A stretch of 64,000 nucleotides of DNA from Actinobacteria bacterium IMCC25003. GTDB taxonomy: Bacteria; Actinomycetota; Actinomycetes; Nanopelagicales; Nanopelagicaceae. The notes under the pieces were generated by a model. It made no database searches and was not told where the DNA came from. It saw only the letters and a program-made list of their open reading frames with translations. Shown in pieces: positions 44,967 to 53,180 of the stretch. The stretch is from positions 1,054,001-1,118,000 of the forward strand of contig CP015603.1 of the NCBI GenBank assembly GCA_002284855.1, given 5' to 3'. Made by a program: the position numbers and the translations under genes. Each line of letters starts with the position of its first letter. Position 1 is the first letter of the stretch.

Positions 44967-46174
44967 TATTTTCCTCCCGTATGTCCAAGGCGCTCTGCCT
45001 TAGTTGCTAGGTACTTCTTATTAAATTCATTGGGTTCGATGCGTAACGTCATTTGTTCACAGGCGATTCCGCTCTCGGTGACAGCCTTCACCTTTTCAGG
45101 ATTGTTGGTCAAGAGCTTGATTGCTGCCACGCCTAGATTCTTCAAGATTGAAATCGCTTCAGACCAATCGCGAGAATCGACTGAATGCCCCAATTGGAGA
45201 TTGGCATCGACGGTATCGAGACCTTCATTCTGCAAGGTGTAAGCCTTGAGCTTTTCTGTCAGACCAATTCCGCGGCCTTCATGATCGCGGATATAGATGA
45301 TGTAGCCACAGCCATATTCTTCAATTGCTGCAATAGCGGCATCGAGTTGCTGACCACAATCACAACGCTGTGAATGCACAACATCGCCTGTAAAGCATTC
45401 AGAGTGAATACGGACCATCGGCGCCTTATCTTCGGTGCAGAAACGCATGACTACTTGTTCGCGGTGCTTCAGCGATGGATAGGTCGCAAGATCCCATTCG
45501 GCGTTACGGAGTTGCACCTTCACCCATTCAAATTGATGAGCAGGATAGGAAGTGACACGAGGAATAGCCGTGAGCTTGCTCTGATACTCCTTAATCTCCT
45601 GAATCGAAATTATTGGAATGTGATGCTCATTAGCGAACTGGGCGAGAATCTCGCCGCGCGCCATAGATCCATCTTCTGCAACGATTTCAGAGAGCAGAGC
45701 CGCTGGGTATGAACCCGTTAATTCAGCAAGTGCGATACCTGCTTCAGTATGTCCCCCGCGTGCTGCTAGTCCCTCTTTATGAGCAATCAACGGATAGATA
45801 TGTCCTGGGCGGATGAAATCTGTGGGGCGTGAAGTTGCACTGCCAAGTGCACGGATTGTGGCGGTGCGTTCAACAGCGCTGACTCCTGTTGTGATTCCTT
45901 CAGCGAGATCAACTGAGACAGTGAATGCGGTCTTTCGGACATCTTGGCTCTGTTCAACCATATAAGGAAGTCGAAGAGCGTGTGCGTGCTCTGAAGTGAT
46001 TGCTACACACAGGATTCCAGTGGTGTGGCGAACCATAAAGGCTGTCTTCTCAGCAGTTGCATGCTCAGCCAACATGATGAGATCGCCCTCATTTTCACGG
46101 TCGTGATCATCGACAACGATGACCAGCTCGCCTCGTCTAAAGCGATCGAGAGCATCGAGGAAGTTACTCTCCAC
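44966..46174 (-). CDS. ribBA: Bifunctional 3,4-dihydroxy-2-butanone 4-phosphate synthase / GTP cyclohydrolase II
   Basis: 402 residues. The N-terminal RibB domain has VVDDHDRENEGDLIM near residue 20 and GHTEAGIALAELTG. The C-terminal RibA domain has VRIHSECFTGDVVHSQRCDCG with the three zinc cysteines, and EGRGIGL. Together they feed both branches of riboflavin synthesis. It overlaps ribE by 11 bases, so expression is coupled. Confidence 0.97.
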   Translation of the reverse strand: MESNFLDALDRFRRGELVIVVDDHDRENEGDLIMLAEHATAEKTAFMVRHTTGILCVAITSEHAHALRLPYMVEQSQDVRKTAFTVSVDLAEGITTGVSAVERTATIRALGSATSRPTDFIRPGHIYPLIAHKEGLAARGGHTEAGIALAELTGSYPAALLSEIVAEDGSMARGEILAQFANEHHIPIISIQEIKEYQSKLTAIPRVTSYPAHQFEWVKVQLRNAEWDLATYPSLKHREQVVMRFCTEDKAPMVRIHSECFTGDVVHSQRCDCGQQLDAAIAAIEEYGCGYIIYIRDHEGRGIGLTEKLKAYTLQNEGLDTVDANLQLGHSVDSRDWSEAISILKNLGVAAIKLLTNNPEKVKAVTESGIACEQMTLRIEPNEFNKKYLATKAERLGHTGGK

Positions 46175-46775
46175 GAGCTACCCCCTTTGAGATCAAGCGT
46201 TCTACATATTTAGCCAAGATATCGACTTCGATATTTATGAGATCGCCAGCTTTCTTCGATGACAAGTTTGTCTTTGCAAGAGTTTCAGGAATCAGCCAGA
46301 CAGTAATGGTGTTGGTTGCATCATCGATTCCACCCACTGTGAGTGAAACTCCGTCAAGAGTGATCGAACCTTGTGCGACAACATATTTGGTCAGATGCTC
46401 GGGAGCCACAACATCGAACTGCGCCCACTTTTCGCCAGGTAACAACTGCGCCACTGTGCCGGTGCCATCGACATGTCCTTGCACGATATGCCCACCCATG
46501 CGCATATCCATCTGTGCCGCCAGCTCTAGGTTTACTGGTGATCCCACTTCGAGTTGGCCAAGAGATGTCAGCGACAGAGTCTGAATCATGACATCGGCGG
46601 TAAATGAATCTGCCATCAGCGAAGTTGCGGTGAGGCAGGTGCCATTAACTGCGATGGAGTCGCCAATACCTAAGCCCTGTACTGACTCTGGAGCTTTGAT
46701 AGTAAAAAATGCAGAAGTCTCGCCGCGTTCGATTGATTGCACGGTGCCTAGTTCGGTGATGAGTCCGGTAAACAT
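46164..46775 (-). CDS. ribE: Riboflavin synthase, alpha chain
   Basis: Dismutates two lumazines to riboflavin. 203 residues with two lumazine-binding repeats: MFTGLITELGTVQSI at the start, GDSIAVNGTCLTAT in the first repeat and GSITLDGVSLTV in the second, plus MGGHIVQGHVDGTG. It abuts ribD (stop at 46776). Confidence 0.96.
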   Translation of the reverse strand: MFTGLITELGTVQSIERGETSAFFTIKAPESVQGLGIGDSIAVNGTCLTATSLMADSFTADVMIQTLSLTSLGQLEVGSPVNLELAAQMDMRMGGHIVQGHVDGTGTVAQLLPGEKWAQFDVVAPEHLTKYVVAQGSITLDGVSLTVGGIDDATNTITVWLIPETLAKTNLSSKKAGDLINIEVDILAKYVERLISKGVARGE

Positions 46776-47771
46776 CTAGCGTCCCTTCACTAAGTAATGA
46801 GATTTGATATCGCTACCAAATGGCTGGACAGAGAGAAGTTCAAGCTCGATGTGATCTTCAAGCGTTGAGATTCCAAGATGGCTAACGAATTCTTTACCGG
46901 CGCCCAGCATCTTGGGTGCCTGATAAATGATGAGTTCATCGATATTTCCCGATGCCATCAGCGCTGAACCCAGTGTGGGACCTGCTTCAACAAACACTTG
47001 GTTAAAGCCTTCATCGCTCAATACCTTCATCAGTTCAGGGACCGACTTGCTCTTCACGGTAATGGTGCGCGCTTGGTTATCGAAAACTTTGTTGGTGGCA
47101 GGAACTTCTTGTTCGCCACAGATAACTCGAACAGGGCGCGCTTCATGTCCACGTGGAATCAAATGTGGGTTATCGACCAAAGCAGTATTGGTGCCAATCA
47201 AGATTGCATCAGATTGCGCACGAAGCAACTGAACATCATCACGAGATTCAGGCCCTGTAATCCATTGTGATGTTCCATCACTTGCTGCAACTTTGCTATC
47301 GAGAGTTGTGGCGACTTTCCAGACCATTAATGGGCGACCAGTGCGCTCTTTATGGAGCCACGCGCGTTGCACAAAGGTAAGTTCTGCAGATTCGCGATAT
47401 TCGACAGCGATACCTGCATCTGCAAGTTTCTGCGCTCCCCCAGCGGCTAACGGGTTGGGATCGGCAACTGCATAAATTACCTTTGAAATTCCTGCATCGA
47501 TGATTGCTTGAACGCATGGTGGTGTTGTTCCGGTATGCGCACATGGTTCAAGGGATACAACCATGGTTGCTCCACGAGCCGCGCTTCCAGCTTTCTTCAG
47601 CGCCACAACCTCGGCGTGATCAACAGAAACTTTGCGGTTATGGAAACCATCTGAAATCAAAGACCCATCTGCGCCATAGATTGCGGCAGAAACATTTGGG
47701 TTGGGGGTACTCACACTTAAGCCCCGAAGGCTCAGTGTGTATAGATGCGCGTAGGCGTCATCGATAAACAT
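46776..47771 (-). CDS. ribD: Bifunctional riboflavin biosynthesis deaminase/reductase
   Basis: 331 residues. The zinc deaminase domain has [12 protein letters not shown] and [14 protein letters not shown]; the C-terminal reductase has [22 protein letters not shown] and [13 protein letters not shown]. It catalyses the second and third steps from GTP. It is the first gene of the operon, with the FMN riboswitch ending 17 bases before its ATG. A ribosome-binding site is not obvious there. Confidence 0.96.
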   Translation of the reverse strand: MFIDDAYAHLYTLSLRGLSVSTPNPNVSAAIYGADGSLISDGFHNRKVSVDHAEVVALKKAGSAARGATMVVSLEPCAHTGTTPPCVQAIIDAGISKVIYAVADPNPLAAGGAQKLADAGIAVEYRESAELTFVQRAWLHKERTGRPLMVWKVATTLDSKVAASDGTSQWITGPESRDDVQLLRAQSDAILIGTNTALVDNPHLIPRGHEARPVRVICGEQEVPATNKVFDNQARTITVKSKSVPELMKVLSDEGFNQVFVEAGPTLGSALMASGNIDELIIYQAPKMLGAGKEFVSHLGISTLEDHIELELLSVQPFGSDIKSHYLVKGR

Positions 47772-47787
47772 GGTGCACCGATTCCGC

Positions 47788-47911
47788 TGTTATCTCTCAT
47801 CCGGACTTTAACCGTCGGTCTCAGAATTTCACTGAGTCAACCGCCCATTGGATATGTGCGGGTCGCGGACTATAACCGCCGGTTCGAAATTACATCGACC
47901 CCGATAACAAC
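47788..47911 (-). promoter_or_regulatory. FMN riboswitch (RFN element) of the riboflavin operon
   Basis: Minus-strand segments match the RFN consensus: TTATCGGGG at the 5' side of P1, CCGGCGGTTATAGTCCGCGA, GGCGGTTGACTCAGTGAAAT, and GACCGACGGTTAAAGTCCGG followed by ATGAGAGATAAC. It sits directly upstream of ribD. A TAGACT -10 box (47923-47918) sets the transcript start near 47911. The 3' end is close to the ribD start, so translational control is likely. Confidence 0.95.
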
Positions 47912-48010
47912 ACCATGAGTCTACTACTTATCCACATATGCGGAAAATTCATACTTAACGAGGCGTTGAAACACCTATTTTTCGCCCACTTCATCTCCTG
48001 ATCTCAATGG

Positions 48011-48075
48011 GCTCCGTCACTGACTTCCCCCAGCAATTCCGCAAGATTCATTGCGGATGAGAGAAGGGAGGAGCT
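48011..48075 (+). promoter_or_regulatory. Structured leader that could hide the ribosome-binding site of a small ORF
   Basis: CTTCCC (48024-48029) can pair with GGGAGG (48066-48071), the Shine-Dalgarno of the small frame at 48076. GCTCC (48011-48015) can pair instead with GGAGC (48070-48074). Between them TCCGCAA/TTGCGGA (48038-48057) is a perfect 7-bp hairpin. The alternative pairings suggest a switch, but this is inference. Confidence 0.35.
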
Positions 48076-48189
48076 ATGAAGGCGTCAGATGTTCTCGAAA
48101 TTGTTTCGTGCGTTTGCAGATTGATATTTCTAATTTTAGAAATTGAAAGTGCCCGCCGCGACAACGACGGGCACTCGGATACTTCCTAG
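48076..48189 (+). CDS. Possible 37-residue small protein
   Basis: ATG at 48076 is preceded by the strong sequence GGGAGGAGCT. The frame reads MKASDVLEIVSCVCRLIFLI and continues with LEIESARRDNDGHSDTS, then TAG. The centre is hydrophobic (about residues 8-22) with two cysteines. I recognise no family. Its 3' part overlaps the minus-strand terminator and hairpin region, so it may instead be a chance frame. It could also be a leader peptide. Confidence 0.3.
   Translation: MKASDVLEIVSCVCRLIFLILEIESARRDNDGHSDTS
48141..48174 (-). terminator. Rho-independent terminator, minus strand
   Basis: GTGCCCGTCG and CGGCGGGCAC (48174-48149 on the minus strand) form a 10-bp stem with one G-U pair, followed by TTTCAATTTC. 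It marks the 3' end of a minus-strand transcript from the hairpin region. No minus-strand protein gene lies between it and the nrdJ terminator. Confidence 0.65.
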
Positions 48190-48327
48190 CCGAAGTTGGG
48201 CACCGTTCTGAGAAAGCTCAGGGCGGTGTTCCATTTTTAGCAACGAGGCCGGTAGCCACCTTCGAATTGAATCAAAGCTGACTTTCCGGCCACCAGATGC
48301 GAGTCCTCAGAGGCACATCTGTTCGTT
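48149..48327 (-). ncRNA. Candidate structured non-coding RNA of unknown family
   Basis: A TATCTT -10 box (48340-48335, minus strand) would start a transcript near 48327 that ends at the terminator 48149-48174, about 180 bases. In order it holds these stems: CAGATG/CATCTG (48321-48294), GGCCGG/CCGGCC (48291-48247) with a long internal region, CACCGCCCTGAG/CTCAGAACGGTG (48228-48201), ACTTC/GAAGT (48196-48181), and the terminator. Five consecutive stems with little coding signal support a functional RNA. Strand and ends are inferred; promoter evidence is weak. Confidence 0.4.
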
Positions 48328-48395
48328 AGGAGAAAAGATAGCACCCTCCTCAGACTTCGACCTAGATAGATGGTGTTTCCATCGACCTAGAAAAG

Positions 48396-48433
48396 AGAAA
48401 TCCCCCGACCAGTAACCAAGTCGAGGGATTTCT
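48396..48433. terminator. Bidirectional terminator downstream of nrdJ
   Basis: AGAAATCCCCCGAC (48396-48409) pairs with GTCGAGGGATTTCT (48420-48433), with a 10-base loop. A T-run follows on the minus strand (TCTTTTCTAG) and a shorter one on the plus strand. It ends the nrdR-nrdJ transcript 18 bases past the nrdJ stop and could also end a plus-strand RNA. Confidence 0.85.
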
Positions 48434-48450
48434 TTACTAACAGTTACTTA

Positions 48451-51279
48451 TTAGCTGCAACCAGATGTGTTTCCACAACCTTCGCATACGAAGCAAGCAC
48501 CTGACATACGCATCTTCACGCCACATGTCATACAGAGTGGTGCATCAGATTTGATTCCCATTGATTCTAGGAGATCAGATGATGAACCAATCGTTGCTGC
48601 GAGTGGAGCAGCTGGTGCTGCTTCAATCTTTACCTCGACTGGCTTACTTGCAGCCGCAGGAGCCGCCACAACCGCAGGTGCTTTTGGGGTATCAGCACTC
48701 GCAACAGGTGCATATTCGCCACCGTTATCGAGAGCTGCTGCGCGCTCTGCTGCTGTGTAGAGACCCATTGCTGAACGCTGTTCGAATGGAAGGTAATCAA
48801 GTGCCAAGCGACGGAAGATGTAATCCATCATTGACTGTGCGATGCGGATATCTGCATCATCTGTCATACCTGCTGGTTCGAAGCGCAAGTTTGTGAACTT
48901 CTCTACGAATGTCTCGAGAGGTACTCCGTACTGAAGTCCGATCGATACAGCGATTGAGAATGCATCCATGACGCCAGCAAGAGTTGAACCCTGCTTACCG
49001 AGCTTCAAGAAGACTTCACCAAGTGCACCATCAGCGTATGCACCAGCGGTCATGTAACCCTCTGCGCCTCCGACTGAGAATGATGTTGTTGTTGCAGGAC
49101 GTGACTTAGGAAGGCGCTTACGTACTGGTGTTGAGATCTCTTCTTCAACAACAGCTTCCTTCTTCTTAGCCTTTCCATCTGAAAGTGGCTGACCGACCTT
49201 GCAGTTATCGCGGTAGACAGCGAGAGCCTTAAGACCGAGCTTCCAACCTTCGTAGTAGACCTGCTCAACTTCTTCAACAGTCGCGTCCTCAGGAAGGTTT
49301 ACTGTCTTTGAAATTGCGCCTGACAAGAATGGCTGGCAAGCAGCCATCATGCGGACGTGGCCCATTGGAGCGATTGAACGTGCACCGAGTGCACAGTCGA
49401 ATACGTCGTAGTGCTCTGGCTTAAGCCCTGGCGCATCGATGACGTGTCCATTTGCAGCGATGAATTCAACGATCGCTTCGATGGTCTCTTCGGTGTAGCC
49501 GAGCTTACGGAGAGCCTGTGGAACTGTCTGGTTAACGATCTGCATAGATCCGCCACCGACAAGCTTCTTGAACTTAACCAATGAGAAGTCAGGTTCGATA
49601 CCAGTTGTATCGCAATCCATCATCAAACCGATTGTTCCTGTTGGTGCAAGAACTGAGATCTGCGCGTTGCGCCATCCGTTCTTATCGCCGATTGTGAGGC
49701 ATGCATCCCACGCCTTATTTGCTTCTGCCCATACATCGATATCGAGTGTGGTTTCTTGCTTTGCAGCAGATGAAGCAGCAGCGTGCTTACGCATAACGCG
49801 AGCATGTGCTGATGCGTTACGTGCGAAGCCGTCGTATGGTCCAACAATGCCAGCGAGTTCTGCTGAGCGCTTGTATGTAACACCTGACATAAGAGATGTG
49901 ATTGCGCCAGCTACTGCACGGCCGCCTTCTGAGTCGTATGCAAGACCTGATGCCATAAGGAGTGCACCGAGGTTTGCATATCCGATTCCGAGCTGACGGT
50001 ATGCACGAGTTGTCTCGCCAATTGCCTCTGTTGGGAAGTCAGCGAAGCAGATTGAAATATCCATCGCAGTGATGATCATTTCAGCAGCCTTTGCAAATGT
50101 CTTTGCATCGAATGAACCATCTGCCTTGAGGAACTTCATCAAGTTCAGTGAAGCCAAGTTACATGATGAGTTATCGAGTGACATGTACTCAGAGCAAGGG
50201 TTCGACGCATTGATGCGACCTGTCTCTGGGTTTGTGTGCCAATCGTTGATGGTGTCGTCGTACTGGATTCCAGGATCAGCACATGCCCATGCAGCTTCTG
50301 CCATCTTGCGGAAGAGCTTGCGAGCATCTGTCGTCTCGATAACTTCGCCAGTTGAGCGAGCCTTGAGACCGAATTCAGTTCCTGCTTCGTATGCACGCAT
50401 GAACTCGTCGCTGACGCGGACTGAGTTATTTGCATTCTGATACTGAACAGAGATGATGTCTTTTCCACCGAGGTCCATATCAAAGCCAGCATCGCGAAGT
50501 GCGCGAATCTTCTGCTCTTCAGAGACCTTTGTTTCGATGAATTCTTCGATATCTGGGTGATCTACATCGAGAACAACCATCTTTGCAGCGCGACGGGTTG
50601 CGCCACCAGACTTAATTGTTCCTGCAGATGCATCAGCACCACGCATAAATGAAACTGGCCCTGAAGCTGTTCCACCTGACTTAAGAAGTTCCTTTGAAGA
50701 ACGGATACGTGAAAGGTTAAGGCCGGCACCAGATCCGCCCTTAAAGATCATTCCTTCTTCGCGATACCAGTTAAGGATTGAATCCATAGTGTCATCAACA
50801 GACAAGATAAAGCATGCAGATACTTGCTGTGGGGCAGCAGTTCCGACGTTAAACCAAACCGGTGAGTTGAAAGAGAAGATTTGGTGCATGAGCATATGTG
50901 TGAGTTCGTGCTCGAAAATTGTTGCATCCTTATCAGTTGCAAAGTAACCGAATTCTTTTCCGGCCTTTGTATATGTAAGGACTACGCGATCGATGACCTG
51001 CTTGAGAGACCATTCGCGATTTTCGGCACCGACTGCGCCACGGAAGTACTTGGTTGTAACGATCGTTGAAGCGTTCACTGACCAGAAGTCAGGGAATTCA
51101 ACGCCGCGTTGTTCGAAAACAACTTCGCCAGTCTTCCAATTCTGTTGAACAACATCGCGACGATCCCATGTGACTGTGTCATAAGGATGTACGCCTTCTG
51201 TTGTGTAAATACGTTCGACTGTAAGTGCCTTTCCGCCCTTAACCTTCGAAGTTGGTCGATTGATGACCGTATCTGACAT
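48451..51279 (-). CDS. nrdJ: Adenosylcobalamin-dependent (class II) ribonucleotide reductase
   Basis: 942 residues. It makes deoxyribonucleotides using vitamin B12 and needs no oxygen. Seen: FNSPVWFNVG and VSACFILSVDDTMDSIL near the N-terminal active-site cysteine, GGSGAGLNLSRIR, NPCSEYMSLDNSSCNLASLNL with the radical cysteine region, and LAPTGTIGLMMDCDTTGIEPD. The C-terminus ends in a zinc-ribbon-like CMTCGVKMRMSGACFVCEGCG with redox cysteines. An Ala/Pro linker precedes it. It lies 3 bases downstream of nrdR. As the RNR seen here, it makes dNTP supply dependent on cobalamin. Confidence 0.97.
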   Translation of the reverse strand: MSDTVINRPTSKVKGGKALTVERIYTTEGVHPYDTVTWDRRDVVQQNWKTGEVVFEQRGVEFPDFWSVNASTIVTTKYFRGAVGAENREWSLKQVIDRVVLTYTKAGKEFGYFATDKDATIFEHELTHMLMHQIFSFNSPVWFNVGTAAPQQVSACFILSVDDTMDSILNWYREEGMIFKGGSGAGLNLSRIRSSKELLKSGGTASGPVSFMRGADASAGTIKSGGATRRAAKMVVLDVDHPDIEEFIETKVSEEQKIRALRDAGFDMDLGGKDIISVQYQNANNSVRVSDEFMRAYEAGTEFGLKARSTGEVIETTDARKLFRKMAEAAWACADPGIQYDDTINDWHTNPETGRINASNPCSEYMSLDNSSCNLASLNLMKFLKADGSFDAKTFAKAAEMIITAMDISICFADFPTEAIGETTRAYRQLGIGYANLGALLMASGLAYDSEGGRAVAGAITSLMSGVTYKRSAELAGIVGPYDGFARNASAHARVMRKHAAASSAAKQETTLDIDVWAEANKAWDACLTIGDKNGWRNAQISVLAPTGTIGLMMDCDTTGIEPDFSLVKFKKLVGGGSMQIVNQTVPQALRKLGYTEETIEAIVEFIAANGHVIDAPGLKPEHYDVFDCALGARSIAPMGHVRMMAACQPFLSGAISKTVNLPEDATVEEVEQVYYEGWKLGLKALAVYRDNCKVGQPLSDGKAKKKEAVVEEEISTPVRKRLPKSRPATTTSFSVGGAEGYMTAGAYADGALGEVFLKLGKQGSTLAGVMDAFSIAVSIGLQYGVPLETFVEKFTNLRFEPAGMTDDADIRIAQSMMDYIFRRLALDYLPFEQRSAMGLYTAAERAAALDNGGEYAPVASADTPKAPAVVAAPAAASKPVEVKIEAAPAAPLAATIGSSSDLLESMGIKSDAPLCMTCGVKMRMSGACFVCEGCGNTSGCS

Positions 51280-51282
51280 GTG

Positions 51283-51825
51283 TTATTTCCCCGTCTTCTG
51301 TTGTGCTGTTGATGTTCCATCTTTTGATGACATTGCTGGTGTTGTTACTTTTGTTGCGTTCTTTACATTTGTTGCATTTGATGGGAGGGCGCGGAGAAGT
51401 GCAATCTCACCTTCAAAATCTTCAAGGGAGGCAAAGTTACGGTACACAGACGCGTATCGGAGGTAAGCAACCTCATCGAGTTCGCGGAGTGGCGCAAGAA
51501 TTGCCAGCCCTACTTCTTGAGCTTCGATTTCTGCTTGGCCTGTTGAGCGAAGGGTTTCTTCTACTCGCTGGGCCAAGAGAACCAAATCATCTTCATCTAC
51601 TGGGCGACCTTGGCACGCCTTGCGAACGCCCACAAGAACTTTCTCGCGGCTAAATGGTTCGGTAGCCCCTGATCGCTTGATGATGTTGAGGAGCGCCACC
51701 TCTTGTGTTGAGAAGCGCTGGCCACACTTTGGACATTCGCGGCGACGGCGGATTTCTGTGCCATCTTGGACCGGACGAGAGTCGACGACTCGTGAATCAT
51801 CGTGTCTGCAGAACGGGCAAATCAT
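51283..51825 (-). CDS. nrdR: Transcriptional repressor NrdR
   Basis: 180 residues. The zinc ribbon is [17 protein letters not shown]...CPKCGQRF (residues 1-38), followed by the ATP-cone domain with [17 protein letters not shown]. It represses ribonucleotide reductase genes when dATP is bound. The C-terminus extends about 30 residues beyond the ~150-residue norm, with a Thr/Lys-rich tail. GGGAG lies about 11 bases before the ATG. It is first in the nrdR-nrdJ operon. Confidence 0.96.
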   Translation of the reverse strand: MICPFCRHDDSRVVDSRPVQDGTEIRRRRECPKCGQRFSTQEVALLNIIKRSGATEPFSREKVLVGVRKACQGRPVDEDDLVLLAQRVEETLRSTGQAEIEAQEVGLAILAPLRELDEVAYLRYASVYRNFASLEDFEGEIALLRALPSNATNVKNATKVTTPAMSSKDGTSTAQQKTGK

Positions 51826-51888
51826 CTCGGCGTGTCTCCCTTCGAATGCTCACTTTTTCCCAAATTCGGGTGTATTGGCGAATTCGCT

Positions 51889-51950
51889 AAACTACCGTAA
51901 AAACACTACTAATGGAAGTTTTTGCGTCTTCGACCCCTACATATAGTGGG
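51889..51950 (-). promoter_or_regulatory. Tandem NrdR boxes and nrdR promoter
   Basis: CCCTACATATAGTGGG (51935-51950) fits the NrdR-box consensus well. A degenerate partner, CACTACTAATGGAAGT (51904-51919), is exactly 31 bp away, three DNA turns, as usual for paired boxes. A TAGTTT -10 box (51894-51889) lies just downstream. The set fits autorepression of nrdR-nrdJ. Confidence 0.7.
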
Positions 51951-52018
51951 AACTATAAAGCATTTCTTGAGACTCTGCCTCTTGAGTAGGAAAATCTACT
52001 TCGTGTCGCGGCTGGCCT

Positions 52019-52375
52019 TTACTTGAGCGGGATACGCAGCTTCTGCCCTGTGGCTACATCGACTGAGGCCAATGAGTTGATCGAGATGATCTCAGAGACG
52101 AGCGAGCGCACATCGCCTGAGCCTGCAAGGCGGTTAGCCAGCGACCAGACGGTGTCGCCTGGAGCCACGGTGACGGTGATGAAGGATGAGCCCGGCTGAG
52201 GGGCTGTATCTGTGCCCGCCCCCGCCTTTGCGCTGACGACTGACCCCAAGACGATAGCGAGAGAAAGAACCACAAAGGTGCGAGCTAGACGACCACGGCG
52301 ATTGAGTTGGATGCCGGACGGAACGGTCTGAAGTAGCTGATTTACACTGCTTTGGTTAAGAGTCATTGTGCTCAT
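52019..52375 (-). CDS. LysM-domain membrane protein divergent from lexA (ChiZ/YneA-like)
   Basis: 118 residues. One membrane helix (about 32-52) follows a short cytoplasmic N-terminus; the C-terminal LysM domain (about 65-117, FITVTVAPGDTVWSLANRL) would be outside and bind peptidoglycan. Position and domain order match mycobacterial ChiZ and resemble Bacillus YneA, SOS-induced division inhibitors encoded beside lexA. Two SOS boxes lie between the genes. AGGAG gives a good ribosome-binding site 10 bases before the ATG. The division-control role is inferred from context. Confidence 0.85.
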   Translation of the reverse strand: MSTMTLNQSSVNQLLQTVPSGIQLNRRGRLARTFVVLSLAIVLGSVVSAKAGAGTDTAPQPGSSFITVTVAPGDTVWSLANRLAGSGDVRSLVSEIISINSLASVDVATGQKLRIPLK

Positions 52376-52417
52376 AGTTCTTAGCTCCTGCTACGCCTTA
52401 AACCTTGGGGAAGGTTT

Positions 52418-52433
52418 TCGAACACTTGTTCGA
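52418..52433. promoter_or_regulatory. LexA operator (SOS box), perfect palindrome
   Basis: TCGAACACTTGTTCGA matches the Gram-positive/actinobacterial SOS box (TCGAAC-N4-GTTCGA) exactly. It is 43 bases upstream of the LysM gene and 91 upstream of lexA. Confidence 0.92.
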
Positions 52434-52476
52434 TAGGAAAACCATATACCGACCCACCGACATCTGCAACATTTTT

Positions 52477-52492
52477 TCGAACATTTGTTTGA
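52477..52492. promoter_or_regulatory. LexA operator (SOS box), one mismatch
   Basis: TCGAACATTTGTTTGA matches the SOS box with one change in the second arm. It lies 32 bases upstream of the lexA start and 59 bases from the first box, so lexA is probably autorepressed here. Confidence 0.88.
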
Positions 52493-52523
52493 ATTTATCC
52501 CCAACCTGTGGAACACTCTGTGT

Positions 52524-53180
52524 ATGGCCAAGAACCCCACTCCAAAGTCATCCCCCGCTAAGCCTGAGCTGACCACCCGCCAGGTAACGATCCTCGACTT
52601 CATCAAGACTTCCACCGAGAGCCAGGGCTATGCCCCCTCTATGCGTGAAATCGGCGAGGCTGCCGGCCTCAACTCCCCTGCCTCAGTTAAATACCAGCTC
52701 GATATCCTCGAGGAAAAAGGCTTCATCCGCCGCGATGCAGACCGCGGTCGCGCCATGGAGGTCGTCCTTCCCGACAGCATGACCGGCATCGGTGCCCACA
52801 CAGATAAGACTCGCTTTATCCCACTCGTTGGATCAATTGCCGCTGGTGTTCCTATCACTGCAGATCAACAAGTTGAAGAAACATTCCCATTGCCTGAATC
52901 ACTCGTCGGCAAGGGCGAACTCTTCATGCTCAAGGTCAAGGGCGAATCCATGATCAACGCGGCAATCTGCGATGGCGATTATGTTGTTATTCGTCAGCAG
53001 AAAGATGCCAATAACGGTGACATTGTCGCTGCCATGATCGATGGCGAAGCAACTGTAAAAACGTTCTCACGCAAGAGCGGCCACATCTGGTTGCTTCCTG
53101 CCAATGATGACTTCGCGCCTATCGATGGCGACCAATGCGAAGTATTGGGAATCGTTACAGCAGTACTGCGTTCTCTGTAA
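52524..53180 (+). CDS. lexA: LexA repressor
   Basis: 218 residues. The N-terminal winged helix is LTTRQVTILDFIKTS...YAPSMREIGEAAGL. The self-cleavage site is the Ala-Gly of GSIAAGVPI; the catalytic serine is in KGESMINAAI and the lysine in DGEATVKTF. It represses the SOS regulon until RecA-stimulated self-cleavage. The ATG at 52524 is preferred because an in-frame ATG at 52485 would lie inside the second SOS box. Confidence 0.96.
   Translation: MAKNPTPKSSPAKPELTTRQVTILDFIKTSTESQGYAPSMREIGEAAGLNSPASVKYQLDILEEKGFIRRDADRGRAMEVVLPDSMTGIGAHTDKTRFIPLVGSIAAGVPITADQQVEETFPLPESLVGKGELFMLKVKGESMINAAICDGDYVVIRQQKDANNGDIVAAMIDGEATVKTFSRKSGHIWLLPANDDFAPIDGDQCEVLGIVTAVLRSL

Larger units (their letters stand above)
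47912..48450. other. Gene-poor 540-base stretch rich in hairpins
   Basis: Between the FMN riboswitch and nrdJ there is no conserved protein gene that I recognise. Contents seen: a leader-like hairpin set and a 37-codon reading frame on the plus strand (48011-48189), a minus-strand terminator (48141-48174), four more hairpins (48181-48321), and a bidirectional terminator (48396-48433). I compared it by eye with rnpB, tmRNA, SRP RNA, 6S and 6C RNA and found no match. Confidence 0.7.

Noticed and set aside
47912-48450. RNase P RNA, tmRNA, SRP RNA, 6S/Ms1 or cobalamin riboswitch
   Set aside because: The conserved cores I know (for example GAGGAAAGTCC of RNase P, the tmRNA tag frame and tRNA-like end, the SRP GGAA tetraloop region, the B12 box) are not present. 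A T-box-like GGTGGCTACCGG was noted on the minus strand but has no stem I or downstream synthetase gene.
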